Shown piece by piece: positions 1 through 5,173 of a DNA stretch of 5,173 nucleotides (positions are counted from its first letter, which is position 1; each line of letters begins with the position of its first letter). The stretch covers positions 1 to 5,173 of the forward strand of contig JAJQHT010000085.1 of NCBI GenBank assembly GCA_021199595.1, written 5' to 3'. Source of the stretch: Oscillospiraceae bacterium. GTDB lineage: Bacteria > Bacillota > Clostridia > Oscillospirales > Oscillospiraceae. The notes under the pieces are model-generated. The model made no database searches. It was given only the letters and a program-made list of their open reading frames with translations, and was not told where the DNA came from. The position numbers and the translations under genes were made by a program.

Positions 1-11
1 GTGATGGAGCT

Positions 12-40
12 ATTGTATCATAAATCCGTGAGCCTGTGTA
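12..40 (-). promoter_or_regulatory. Possible promoter firing leftward out of the window
   Basis: On the minus strand a -10 box TACAAT (12-17) is preceded by TG at the extended -10 position, and a weak -35 TACACA (35-40, four of six consensus bases) lies 17 bases upstream. It sits just beyond the terminator of the secreted-protein gene, where the next minus-strand gene would need its own promoter. That gene is outside the window, so this rests on motif match and position only. Confidence 0.3.
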
Positions 41-41
41 T

Positions 42-72
42 AAAAAATCACCCCGCAGCGAACGCAGCGGGG
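42..72 (-). terminator. Rho-independent terminator of the secreted-protein gene
   Basis: A six-base-pair all-GC stem is formed by CCCCGC (51-56) and GCGGGG (67-72); inside it GC and GC (58-59 with 64-65) can pair further. Read on the minus strand, the hairpin is followed after TGA by a run of six T (plus-strand A at 42-47). It lies about 20 bases past the stop codon at 93-95. The plus strand has no T run after the stem, so it works leftward only. Confidence 0.85.
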
Positions 73-92
73 TAAATTGATGCTTTGGGCCG

Positions 93-707
93 TCAGTTGA
101 ACATATACACCATAGAGCTTTCCAGCGCATAGATGCGGAGGGTCACAGTGTATTCGGTCAGCTGGTTTTCCGCGCCGGAGTAGTCGATGTTGAATGCGCC
201 GTTTTCATAGGCGTCGTCGCTGTATTCCAGGGCGGTGACAGATTCGGTCTCCACATGGAGGATGTAGTACTGGTCGCCGTGGACAAGGATGGTGCCCCGG
301 TCGCCCTCCTCAATCAGATTGCGGATGGTCTGGCCGTCGGTCATGACGATGGTGACGGTGGCCTCGTCCCCGTCGGAATCCACCTTCCAGGCGTGGATGG
401 TGCTCAGGCTGACGGAACCCTCATCGTTCACGGACATGACCTGGGCGATAACGGCGTCCGCCGGGGCCTCATAGCCGGAGACAGATGCGTCCGCAGTGGT
501 GGCCAGATCGTCAGAGATGCCGGCCAGCGTCGCTATGGCGAGCTGAAGGTCGTCGCCCTCCAGCAGGGTGCGGGTAAGCGAGGCGGAGGTGTAGGCATCG
601 ACGGCTTCCTCCTCTGCGGAGGCCTCCCCGGAGGCAAAGGCGGCCACGCCCATCAGGCAGCACAGCGCCAGCAGCAGGGCCAGGGTACGCAGGACATTCT
701 TCTTCAT
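93..707 (-). CDS. Small secreted acidic protein of unknown function
   Basis: This 204-residue protein is not one I recognise. It starts with a typical Sec signal peptide: K2, K3 and R7, then a Leu/Ala-rich core (about residues 8-22) and a probable signal peptidase I site at A23-F24-A25, before Ser26. C16 and C17 lie inside the hydrophobic core without a proper lipobox, so a lipoprotein is unlikely. The mature part is rich in Asp, Glu, Ser and Thr, has no further Cys, no second membrane segment and no sorting signal, so it is probably released or loosely held outside the cell. Alternating hydrophobic residues from about residue 85 to the end suggest a beta-rich fold. The ATG is supported by a strong ribosome site (GGAAGGAG, 719-726) 11 bases upstream, a consensus promoter and a terminator. 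It is monocistronic and divergent from the hydrogenase operon; a shared role is not shown. Reading frame and export are secure; function is unknown. Confidence 0.85.
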   Translation of the reverse strand: MKKNVLRTLALLLALCCLMGVAAFASGEASAEEEAVDAYTSASLTRTLLEGDDLQLAIATLAGISDDLATTADASVSGYEAPADAVIAQVMSVNDEGSVSLSTIHAWKVDSDGDEATVTIVMTDGQTIRNLIEEGDRGTILVHGDQYYILHVETESVTALEYSDDAYENGAFNIDYSGAENQLTEYTVTLRIYALESSMVYMFN

Positions 708-718
708 AGGTAAAAACG

Positions 719-726
719 CTCCTTCC
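719..726 (-). promoter_or_regulatory. Ribosome binding site of the secreted-protein gene
   Basis: GGAAGGAG on the minus strand lies 11 bases before the ATG at 705-707 and fixes that start. The spacing is slightly long but acceptable. Confidence 0.75.
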
Positions 727-750
727 AGTTTATCGTTGTTTTACGGTATT

Positions 751-778
751 ATATTACCATTTTTCCCGGCATTGTCAA
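751..778 (-). promoter_or_regulatory. Sigma-A promoter of the secreted-protein gene
   Basis: On the minus strand a perfect -35 TTGACA (773-778) is followed after 16 bases by TAATAT (751-756), which carries TG at the extended -10 position. An overlapping perfect TATAAT (748-753) is available at a longer 19-base spacing. Either choice gives a start of transcription roughly 10-20 bases before the ribosome site. The near-consensus sequence suggests strong basal expression. Confidence 0.75.
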
Positions 779-809
779 GGAAAAAACCAGTCGAAAACGT
801 CGTGAAAAT

Positions 810-845
810 TTGACAGTTGCTTTTGTGATTTTTTTATCGTATAAT
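810..845 (+). promoter_or_regulatory. Promoter of the hydCBA operon
   Basis: A perfect -10 TATAAT (840-845) precedes hydC. The best-spaced -35 is TTGCTT (817-822, 17-base spacer, three of six consensus bases). A perfect TTGACA (810-815) stands 24 bases upstream of the -10, too far for ordinary sigma-A use. The predicted start of transcription is near 852, giving a leader of about 24 bases, too short for a riboswitch. The spacer contains a run of seven T (829-835). Confidence 0.65.
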
Positions 846-856
846 GATTAAAATCA
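845..856 (+). promoter_or_regulatory. Candidate operator, TGAT-N4-ATCA dyad at the transcription start
   Basis: TGATT (845-849) and AATCA (852-856) form an inverted repeat around AA. The core TGAT-N4-ATCA equals the inner part of the FNR-type site TTGAT-N4-ATCAA, although the outer T and A are not kept. It overlaps the last base of the -10 box and the predicted start of transcription, a position where a bound protein would repress. The short arms and AT-rich setting make chance occurrence possible. Confidence 0.35.
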
Positions 857-862
857 GAGAAA

Positions 863-867
863 GGGAG
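863..867 (+). promoter_or_regulatory. Ribosome binding site that decides the hydC start
   Basis: GGGAG (within AAGGGAG, 861-867) lies 8 bases before ATG 876. An in-frame GTG at 867 would overlap this site and has no comparable purine box at the right distance, so ATG 876 is the better start. Confidence 0.8.
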
Positions 868-875
868 TGACGCGG

Positions 876-1355
876 ATGTTGGATCCATCCTACTATGAAA
901 AGGCGGATGAGATAATCGAGCACTGCGGGCGGACGCCGGCAGCGCTCATCCCCATCATGCAGGAGATACAGGAGGAATACCGCTATCTGCCGGGAGAGCT
1001 GCTGACCTATGTTGCCGCCCAGATTGGCGTGACGGATGCAAAGGCTTTCAGCGTGGCCACCTTTTATGAAAACTTTTCCTTCGAGGCAAAGGGCCGGTAT
1101 ATTGTAAAGGTCTGCGACGGAACCGCCTGCCATGTGCGGAAATCCGCGCCAGTGCTGGATGCGCTGTATAAGGAGCTTGGCCTGGGCCGGAAAAAGCACA
1201 CCACGGACGATATGCTTTTCACGGTGGAGACGGTCTCCTGTCTGGGGGCCTGCGGTCTCGCGCCCACCATGATGGTGAACGAGGAGGTACACCCGGCCAT
1301 GACGCCGGAAAAGGCGGTGGCCTTAATACGGGAGCTTAAAGGGGACGGGGTATGA
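876..1355 (+). CDS. hydC: NADH-linked [FeFe]-hydrogenase subunit HydC (NuoE-like, [2Fe-2S])
   Basis: This 159-residue protein belongs to the NuoE / 24 kDa complex I subunit family and is the small subunit of HydABC (HndA in the Hnd nomenclature). A helical N-terminal domain (about residues 1-70, with Y36-R-Y-L-P) is followed by a thioredoxin-like [2Fe-2S] ferredoxin domain. The four cluster ligands are visible as C80-x4-C85 and C122-x3-C126, the latter in SCLGACGLAP. The length is normal for the family. In the complex it packs on HydB in the cytoplasm; in complex I the equivalent N1a cluster lies next to the FMN. It is the first gene of the operon and overlaps hydB by four bases, implying translational coupling and equal subunit amounts. 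A respiratory complex I NuoE is ruled out by the [FeFe]-hydrogenase gene in the same operon. The ATG at 876 is chosen over GTG 867 on ribosome-site spacing. Confidence 0.93.
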   Translation: MLDPSYYEKADEIIEHCGRTPAALIPIMQEIQEEYRYLPGELLTYVAAQIGVTDAKAFSVATFYENFSFEAKGRYIVKVCDGTACHVRKSAPVLDALYKELGLGRKKHTTDDMLFTVETVSCLGACGLAPTMMVNEEVHPAMTPEKAVALIRELKGDGV

Positions 1356-3244
1356 CAATCCATAACGAACAGGAGCTGGCTGCGGCGCGTCAGGCCGCGG
1401 CGGAGGAGCTGGCGGCCTACGACTGCCGTATACTGGTCTGCGCCGGAACGGGCTGCATCGCCACCGGCTCCCAGAAGATATATGAAAAATTTCTGGAGCT
1501 GTCCCGGGATGCCCCTGGCGTAACCGTCATCTTCGCGCCCCATGAGCAGGCGGAGGGGAAGCGCTATATCGGCGTGAAAAAAACCGGCTGCCGGGGCATC
1601 TGCGAGCTTGGCCCTCTGGTGCGCATCCAGAAGGGGGACAGCGCCGTCCAATATGTAAAGGTGCCGCTGAATCGATGCGAGGAAATATTTGACCGCTCCG
1701 TGCTGGGAGACGAGGTGATAGAGTCCCTCCTCTACCGGCAAAAGGCCCAGACCTTCATCCGGCCGGAGGAGATCCCCTTCATCGCCAAGCAGACCCGCGT
1801 GGTGTTGGAAAACTGCGGAAAATACGACGCGGAGTCCTTTGAGGAATACCTGGCCGCTGGCGGCTTCCGGGCCTTTCGGAAGGCTTTGCTGGAGCTGACG
1901 CCGGAGGCAGTCATTCAAACAGTGGACGAATCCGGCCTCCGGGGCCGGGGAGGCGGCGGCTTTCCCGCCGGACGAAAGTGGAAGCAGGTGGCCGCCCAGC
2001 CGGAAAAGACCCGCTACATTGTCTGCAACGGAGACGAGGGCGACCCCGGCGCGTTCATGGACGGCTCCGTCATGGAGGGCGACCCCTATAAGCTCATCGA
2101 GGGGATGCTGATTGCGGCCTACGCCGTAGGCGCTGCCGAGGGGTACATATACGTCCGGGCGGAATATCCCATGTCCGTGGCCCGGCTGCGCCGCGCGATC
2201 GCCCAGCTGGAGGAGCGTGGACTGCTGGGTGAAAATATCCTCGGCACGGCTTTCTCCTTCCGCCTGCACATCAACCGGGGAGCCGGGGCCTTCGTCTGCG
2301 GCGAGGGCAGCGCCCTGACCGCCTCCATCGAGGGGAACCGGGGTATGCCCAGAGTGAAGCCGCCACGCACAGTGGAAAAGGGCCTTTGGGAAAAGCCCAC
2401 CGTATTAAATAACGTGGAAACCTTCGCAAACGTCCCCAACATTATCCTGAACGGGGCCGCATGGTATCGCAGTATGGGAACCGTCGGCTCGCCTGGGACG
2501 AAGACCTTCTCCCTGACCGGCTCCATCGAGAACACCGGCCTCATCGAGGTGCCCATGGGCACGACCCTGCGGGAGATCATCTTCGACATCGGCGGCGGCA
2601 TGAAAAACGGCGCAAGCTTCAAGGCCGTCCAGATAGGCGGCCCCTCCGGCGGCTGTCTGACAGAGGCGCATCTGGATGTGCCGCTGGACTTTGACTCCGT
2701 GAAGAAATTTGGGGCCATTGTCGGCTCCGGCGGACTGGTGGTCATGGACGGCAACACCTGCATGGTGGAGGTGGCCCGGTTCTTCATGAGCTTCACCCAG
2801 CGGGAATCCTGCGGCAAATGCGTTCCCTGCCGGGAGGGAACGAAGCGTATGCTGGAGATATTGGAGCGCATCGTCCGGGGCGAGGGGAAGCTGGAGGATC
2901 TGGACACCCTCCAGGAGCTTGCGGAAATGGTCAAGAGCATGGCCCTGTGCGGCCTTGGAAAGAGCGCCCCCCTGCCGGTTCTGAGCACGCTCAAAACCTT
3001 CCGGGATGAATATGTGGAGCACATCGTAGACAAGCGCTGCCGGGCCAAGGTGTGCCAGGCCATGCGCTCCTTCGTCATCAATCCCGCCTTCTGCAAGGGC
3101 TGCGGGATGTGCGCGAAAAACTGCCCCGTGGGGGCCATCACCGGCGTGCGGAAGCAGTCCTACCACATCGACCCGGCGCTGTGTATCCGATGCGGAGCGT
3201 GCAGGGAAAACTGCGCGTTCAACGCAATCTATATCGAGGCGTAA
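1352..3244 (+). CDS. hydB: NADH-linked [FeFe]-hydrogenase subunit HydB (NuoF-like flavoprotein)
   Basis: This 630-residue subunit binds NAD(H) and FMN, and in bifurcating relatives it is the flavin site where electrons are split or joined. Domains in order: a thioredoxin-like [2Fe-2S] domain (about 20-125) with C30-x4-C35 and C80-x3-C84, corresponding to the separate HndB subunit; the NuoF FMN/NADH domain with GRGGGGFPAGRKW (198-210), NGDEGDPGAF (226-235) and GAGAFVCGEGSAL (310-322); an SLBB region (about 385-445); the NuoF [4Fe-4S] domain with C487, C490, C493 and C533; and a C-terminal double [4Fe-4S] ferredoxin with C581/C584/C587/C591 and C611/C614/C617/C621. C470, H557, C563 and C568 are extra candidate metal ligands before the ferredoxin. 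Length and order match HydB/HndC, not respiratory NuoF, which lacks both end domains. Its ATG overlaps the hydC stop (ATGA). Complex I has CGEETAL where this protein has CGEGSAL. Bifurcation versus simple NADH oxidation cannot be read from sequence. Confidence 0.95.
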   Translation: MTIHNEQELAAARQAAAEELAAYDCRILVCAGTGCIATGSQKIYEKFLELSRDAPGVTVIFAPHEQAEGKRYIGVKKTGCRGICELGPLVRIQKGDSAVQYVKVPLNRCEEIFDRSVLGDEVIESLLYRQKAQTFIRPEEIPFIAKQTRVVLENCGKYDAESFEEYLAAGGFRAFRKALLELTPEAVIQTVDESGLRGRGGGGFPAGRKWKQVAAQPEKTRYIVCNGDEGDPGAFMDGSVMEGDPYKLIEGMLIAAYAVGAAEGYIYVRAEYPMSVARLRRAIAQLEERGLLGENILGTAFSFRLHINRGAGAFVCGEGSALTASIEGNRGMPRVKPPRTVEKGLWEKPTVLNNVETFANVPNIILNGAAWYRSMGTVGSPGTKTFSLTGSIENTGLIEVPMGTTLREIIFDIGGGMKNGASFKAVQIGGPSGGCLTEAHLDVPLDFDSVKKFGAIVGSGGLVVMDGNTCMVEVARFFMSFTQRESCGKCVPCREGTKRMLEILERIVRGEGKLEDLDTLQELAEMVKSMALCGLGKSAPLPVLSTLKTFRDEYVEHIVDKRCRAKVCQAMRSFVINPAFCKGCGMCAKNCPVGAITGVRKQSYHIDPALCIRCGACRENCAFNAIYIEA

Positions 3245-3249
3245 GGAGG
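3245..3249 (+). promoter_or_regulatory. Ribosome binding site of hydA fused to the hydB stop
   Basis: The hydB stop TAA (3242-3244) runs directly into GGAGG, giving TAAGGAGG, 6 bases before ATG 3256. This strong site fixes the hydA start there. The ATG at 3265 would be 15 bases away. Ribosomes ending hydB stop on this site, which favours reinitiation on hydA. Confidence 0.85.
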
Positions 3250-3255
3250 CAGGCC

Positions 3256-4944
3256 ATGGGAACAATGACAATCGACGGGAGAAGGGTATCCTTCACCGAT
3301 GAAAAAAATGTACTGTCCGTCATTCGCAGCGCGGGCATCGACATCCCCACCCTCTGCTATCATTCGGAGGTATCCACCTTTGGCGCCTGCCGCCTGTGTA
3401 CGGTGGAGGACGACAAGGGCCATACCTTCGCCTCCTGCTCGGAGGAGCCGCGGGACGGCATGGTGATTTATACGAACACAGGCCGCATCCGCAAATACCG
3501 CAAGATGATTGTGGAGCTGCTGCTGGCCGCGCATCACCGGGACTGCACCACCTGTGTAAAGAGCGGTATGTGCAACCTTCAGGAGCTGGCGCACCGGCTG
3601 GGCGTGCGGAACGTGCGCTTCCAGAACACCCGGGAGCTTCGCCCCATTGACAACAGCTCCCCCTCCATCGTGCGTGACCCCAACAAGTGCATTCTCTGCG
3701 GCGACTGTGTCCGGGCCTGCACGGAGCTACAGGGCATCGGCGTGCTGGGCTTTGCCTATCGCGGCACAGACGCAATGGTCATGCCGGCCTTCAACCGGCC
3801 CATCGCGGAGACGCAGTGCGTCAACTGCGGCCAATGCCGGGTATACTGCCCCACCGGAGCCATCAGTGTCCATTCGAGCGTAGACGAGGTGTGGGACGCG
3901 CTTTCCGAGCCGAACACCCGGGTAGTGGCGCAGATTGCCCCGGCGGTGCGGGTGGCGATTGGCGATTACCTTGGCCTGCCCAAGGGGACGAACGCCATGG
4001 GGTACATTGTCAGCGCCATGCACCAGATGGGCTTTGACGAGGTCTATGACACCTCCTTCAGCGCCGACCTGACGGTGATGGAGGAGAGTGCGGAGTTCAT
4101 AAACCGCGTGGAAAGCGGCCTGCGGCTGCCGCTTCTGACCTCCTGCTGCCCCGCGTGGGTGAAGTATGTGATCGACCAGTATCCGACACTCGTGCCAAAT
4201 CTTTCCACCTGTCGCTCCCCGCAGGGGATGATGTCCGCTATCGTGAAGGAATATTATCGCGACCCTCAGAAGGCCGCCGGGCGGCGGACGGTAATGGTGT
4301 CCGTCATGCCCTGCACGGCGAAGAAGATGGAGGCCAAGCGCCCCAACAGCTTCACCAAAGGCGAGCAGGACACGGACATCGTCATCACCACCACGGAGCT
4401 GATACGCATGATAAAGCTGGTGGGTCTGGACTTTGCAAATCTTGTGCCGGAGGCCAGCGACATTCCCTTTGGCCTCGGCTCCGGCGGCGGCACCATCTTC
4501 GGCGTCACCGGCGGCGTGACGGAGGCGGTGCTGCGCAGGCTGATACCGGAGCATGACAAGATTGCCCTGGACAACATCGCCGCCAGCGGCGTTCGCGGCA
4601 ACAAGGGCGTCAAGGAGCTGACTGTCCAGCATAACGGCCAGGACATCAACATCTGCGTGGTGAACGGCTTGGCCCAGGCCCGCGCCGTGATGGAACAGGT
4701 CAAGGCCGGGCAGTCCCCCTATCACATGATAGAGGTCATGGCCTGCCGCCGGGGCTGCATCATGGGCGGCGGCCAGCCCCCTATTGACCACTCCCGCGTC
4801 CGGGAGGAGCGGATGATAAACCTCTATAACATCGACAACGTCTCCATCATCAAAAAGCCGGACGACAACCCCCTGATGTATAGCCTCTATGACGGCCTTC
4901 TGAAGGGCAAAGCCCATGAGCTTCTGCACAATACAGGGTACTGA
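3256..4944 (+). CDS. hydA: [FeFe]-hydrogenase catalytic subunit HydA
   Basis: This 562-residue catalytic subunit reversibly reduces protons to H2 at the H-cluster. N-terminal clusters in order: plant-type [2Fe-2S] with C34, C45, C48 and C61; a His-ligated [4Fe-4S] with H93-x3-C97-x2-C100-x5-C106; and two ferredoxin-type [4Fe-4S] clusters with C145/C148/C151/C155 and C188/C191/C194/C198. The H-cluster domain (about 215-545) has all three signatures: TSCCPAW (295-301), MPCTAKKME (351-359) and EVMACRRGC followed by GGGQP (493-508). C298, C353, C497 and C501 are the expected cubane ligands and C297 the proton-relay cysteine. There is no signal peptide, so it is cytoplasmic. The architecture and length resemble Clostridium pasteurianum CpI; the extra C-terminal [2Fe-2S] domain of Thermotoga maritima HydA is absent. 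Placement after hydC and hydB marks it as the catalytic part of an NADH-linked trimer, not a free ferredoxin hydrogenase. Its maturation needs HydE, HydF and HydG, not encoded here. Confidence 0.97.
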   Translation: MGTMTIDGRRVSFTDEKNVLSVIRSAGIDIPTLCYHSEVSTFGACRLCTVEDDKGHTFASCSEEPRDGMVIYTNTGRIRKYRKMIVELLLAAHHRDCTTCVKSGMCNLQELAHRLGVRNVRFQNTRELRPIDNSSPSIVRDPNKCILCGDCVRACTELQGIGVLGFAYRGTDAMVMPAFNRPIAETQCVNCGQCRVYCPTGAISVHSSVDEVWDALSEPNTRVVAQIAPAVRVAIGDYLGLPKGTNAMGYIVSAMHQMGFDEVYDTSFSADLTVMEESAEFINRVESGLRLPLLTSCCPAWVKYVIDQYPTLVPNLSTCRSPQGMMSAIVKEYYRDPQKAAGRRTVMVSVMPCTAKKMEAKRPNSFTKGEQDTDIVITTTELIRMIKLVGLDFANLVPEASDIPFGLGSGGGTIFGVTGGVTEAVLRRLIPEHDKIALDNIAASGVRGNKGVKELTVQHNGQDINICVVNGLAQARAVMEQVKAGQSPYHMIEVMACRRGCIMGGGQPPIDHSRVREERMINLYNIDNVSIIKKPDDNPLMYSLYDGLLKGKAHELLHNTGY

Positions 4945-4950
4945 GAAAAC

Positions 4951-4982
4951 AAAACCGGGGCGGCTCCTTCGGGAACCGCCCC
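4951..4982. terminator. GC-rich hairpin with UUCG tetraloop after hydA
   Basis: GGGGCGG (4957-4963) pairs with CCGCCCC (4976-4982); after one C/A mismatch the stem continues with TCC/GGA-type pairs to a C(TTCG)G tetraloop at 4967-4972. On the plus strand, 12 bases past the hydA stop, it has no T run after it and may act mainly as a transcript-end stabiliser. Read on the minus strand it is followed by GG and TTTTGTTTT, so it can also be a second terminator for the gene on the right. Confidence 0.7.
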
Positions 4983-4992
4983 GCAGTCTGTC

Positions 4993-5032
4993 AAAAAACA
5001 GCAGCCCCGACAATGCCGGGACTGCTGTTCTT
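4993..5032. terminator. Bidirectional terminator between the convergent genes
   Basis: AACAGCAG (4997-5004) pairs perfectly with CTGCTGTT (5022-5029). After a C/A mismatch the stem continues with CCCG (5006-5009) and CGGG (5017-5020). On the minus strand it is followed by six T (plus-strand A at 4993-4998), ideal for the surface-protein gene that stops about 30 bases away. On the plus strand TTCTTT follows, so it should also stop hydCBA transcripts. Confidence 0.85.
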
Positions 5033-5060
5033 TGCTTATAATGGGTTTCGGGCTTATCGC

Positions 5061-5173
5061 TCAGCCCTTTTTCTTTTTCGTGACGACCGTCACGGCCAGG
5101 CCGCAGGCGCAGGCCATAGCCAGGGCCAGCCACAGGGTGATGCTCGCGCCGTCCCCGGTGTTGGGGGAGGCCG
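5061..5173 (-). CDS. C-terminus of a sortase-anchored surface protein (partial)
   Basis: Only the last 36 residues are in the window; the 5' part lies beyond the right edge. They form a complete cell-wall sorting signal: the motif SPNTG (codons at 5154-5168), then GDGAS, a hydrophobic segment of about 20 residues with C21 and C23 of the visible fragment, and a basic tail of four Lys and a final Gly before the TGA at 5061-5063. Sortase would cut between Thr and Gly and join the protein to the cell wall. SPxTG in place of LPxTG resembles the (S/P)PxTG signals known for Clostridioides difficile sortase B, so a Clostridia-type sortase is likely. A good terminator for this strand follows at 5029-4993. 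What the exported part does cannot be told from here. Confidence 0.85.
   Translation of the reverse strand, partial: ASPNTGDGASITLWLALAMACACGLAVTVVTKKKKG

Noticed and set aside
255..713. 152-codon plus-strand open frame opposite the secreted-protein gene
   Set aside because: The minus-strand frame has a signal peptide, ribosome site, promoter and terminator; the plus-strand frame has none of these.
823..838. Rex operator upstream of hydC
   Set aside because: Only one half-site (TTGTGA) is present; the expected inverted partner is absent on the T-rich 3' side.
867..875. GTG start three codons upstream for hydC
   Set aside because: It overlaps the GGGAG ribosome site that serves ATG 876 and has no suitable site of its own.
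1064..2269. 401-codon open frame on the minus strand opposite hydC and hydB
   Set aside because: It crosses the hydC-hydB junction on the wrong strand and is a shadow of two certain genes.
3052..3255. Upstream start that would lengthen HydA by 68 residues
   Set aside because: The extra part is an out-of-frame reading of the hydB ferredoxin coding region. The TAAGGAGG site at 3242-3249 points to ATG 3256, where the normal [2Fe-2S] domain begins.
2119..3271. Minus-strand open frames of 340 and 288 codons opposite hydB
   Set aside because: Both are antisense to conserved NuoF and ferredoxin motifs and have no recognisable features of their own.
4989..4994. Perfect TTGACA on the minus strand between the hairpins
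   Set aside because: It is formed by the T run of the terminator, and no -10 box lies at a usable distance.
5037..5042. Perfect TATAAT on the plus strand after the terminator
   Set aside because: There is no acceptable -35 at 16-18 bases upstream and no properly placed extended -10 TG; it would only transcribe antisense to the surface-protein gene.
3727..5133. 468-codon open frame on the minus strand opposite hydA
   Set aside because: It is antisense to a hydA frame with every catalytic motif intact, runs through both terminator hairpins, and shows no domain. Long antisense frames are common in GC-rich coding DNA.
1..5173. CRISPR array, insertion sequence, tRNA or rRNA
   Set aside because: I saw no repeated spacer-repeat units, transposase frame, terminal inverted repeats or RNA-gene folds; nearly all of the window is accounted for by coding regions and short regulatory gaps.

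Overview
The window carries a complete three-gene operon for a trimeric NADH-linked [FeFe]-hydrogenase (hydC-hydB-hydA, the electron-bifurcating/confurcating HydABC or Hnd type). It is flanked by a divergently transcribed gene for a small secreted protein on the left and by the 3' end of a convergently transcribed, sortase-anchored surface protein on the right. GC-rich coding DNA (judged by eye), strong AGGAGG-type ribosome sites, U-tract terminators, a sorting signal of the SPxTG kind and an oxygen-sensitive hydrogenase together suggest an anaerobic, fermentative Clostridia of the gut Oscillospiraceae kind. The taxonomic placement is inference.

Layout: 1-50 is non-coding and may hold a weak promoter leaving the window to the left. 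A rho-independent terminator (42-72) ends the minus-strand secreted-protein gene (93-707). The gap at 708-875 is a divergent promoter region with consensus -35 and -10 elements in both directions and a small dyad (TGAT-N4-ATCA) at the predicted hydrogenase transcription start. hydC (876-1355), hydB (1352-3244) and hydA (3256-4944) form a tight operon: a 4-base ATGA overlap, then an 11-base gap in which the hydB stop codon runs into the hydA ribosome site. Two hairpins at 4951-5032 separate it from the minus-strand surface-protein gene, of which only the last 36 codons (5061-5173) are present.

How the genes work together: HydB holds the FMN and NAD(H) site and passes electrons through its own Fe-S clusters and that of HydC to the Fe-S wire of HydA, which ends at the H-cluster where protons are reduced to H2. 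In such complexes NADH, often together with reduced ferredoxin, is reoxidised with release of H2, so fermentation can continue. All Fe-S and H-cluster ligands expected for these subunits are present and no frame is broken, so the enzyme should be functional. No hydrogenase maturation genes (hydE, hydF, hydG) lie in the window.

This is mainly a well-known system. The parts that deserve a second look are the promoter/operator architecture, the domain make-up of HydA and HydB, which bears on whether the enzyme bifurcates, and the two uncharacterised envelope proteins next to the operon.
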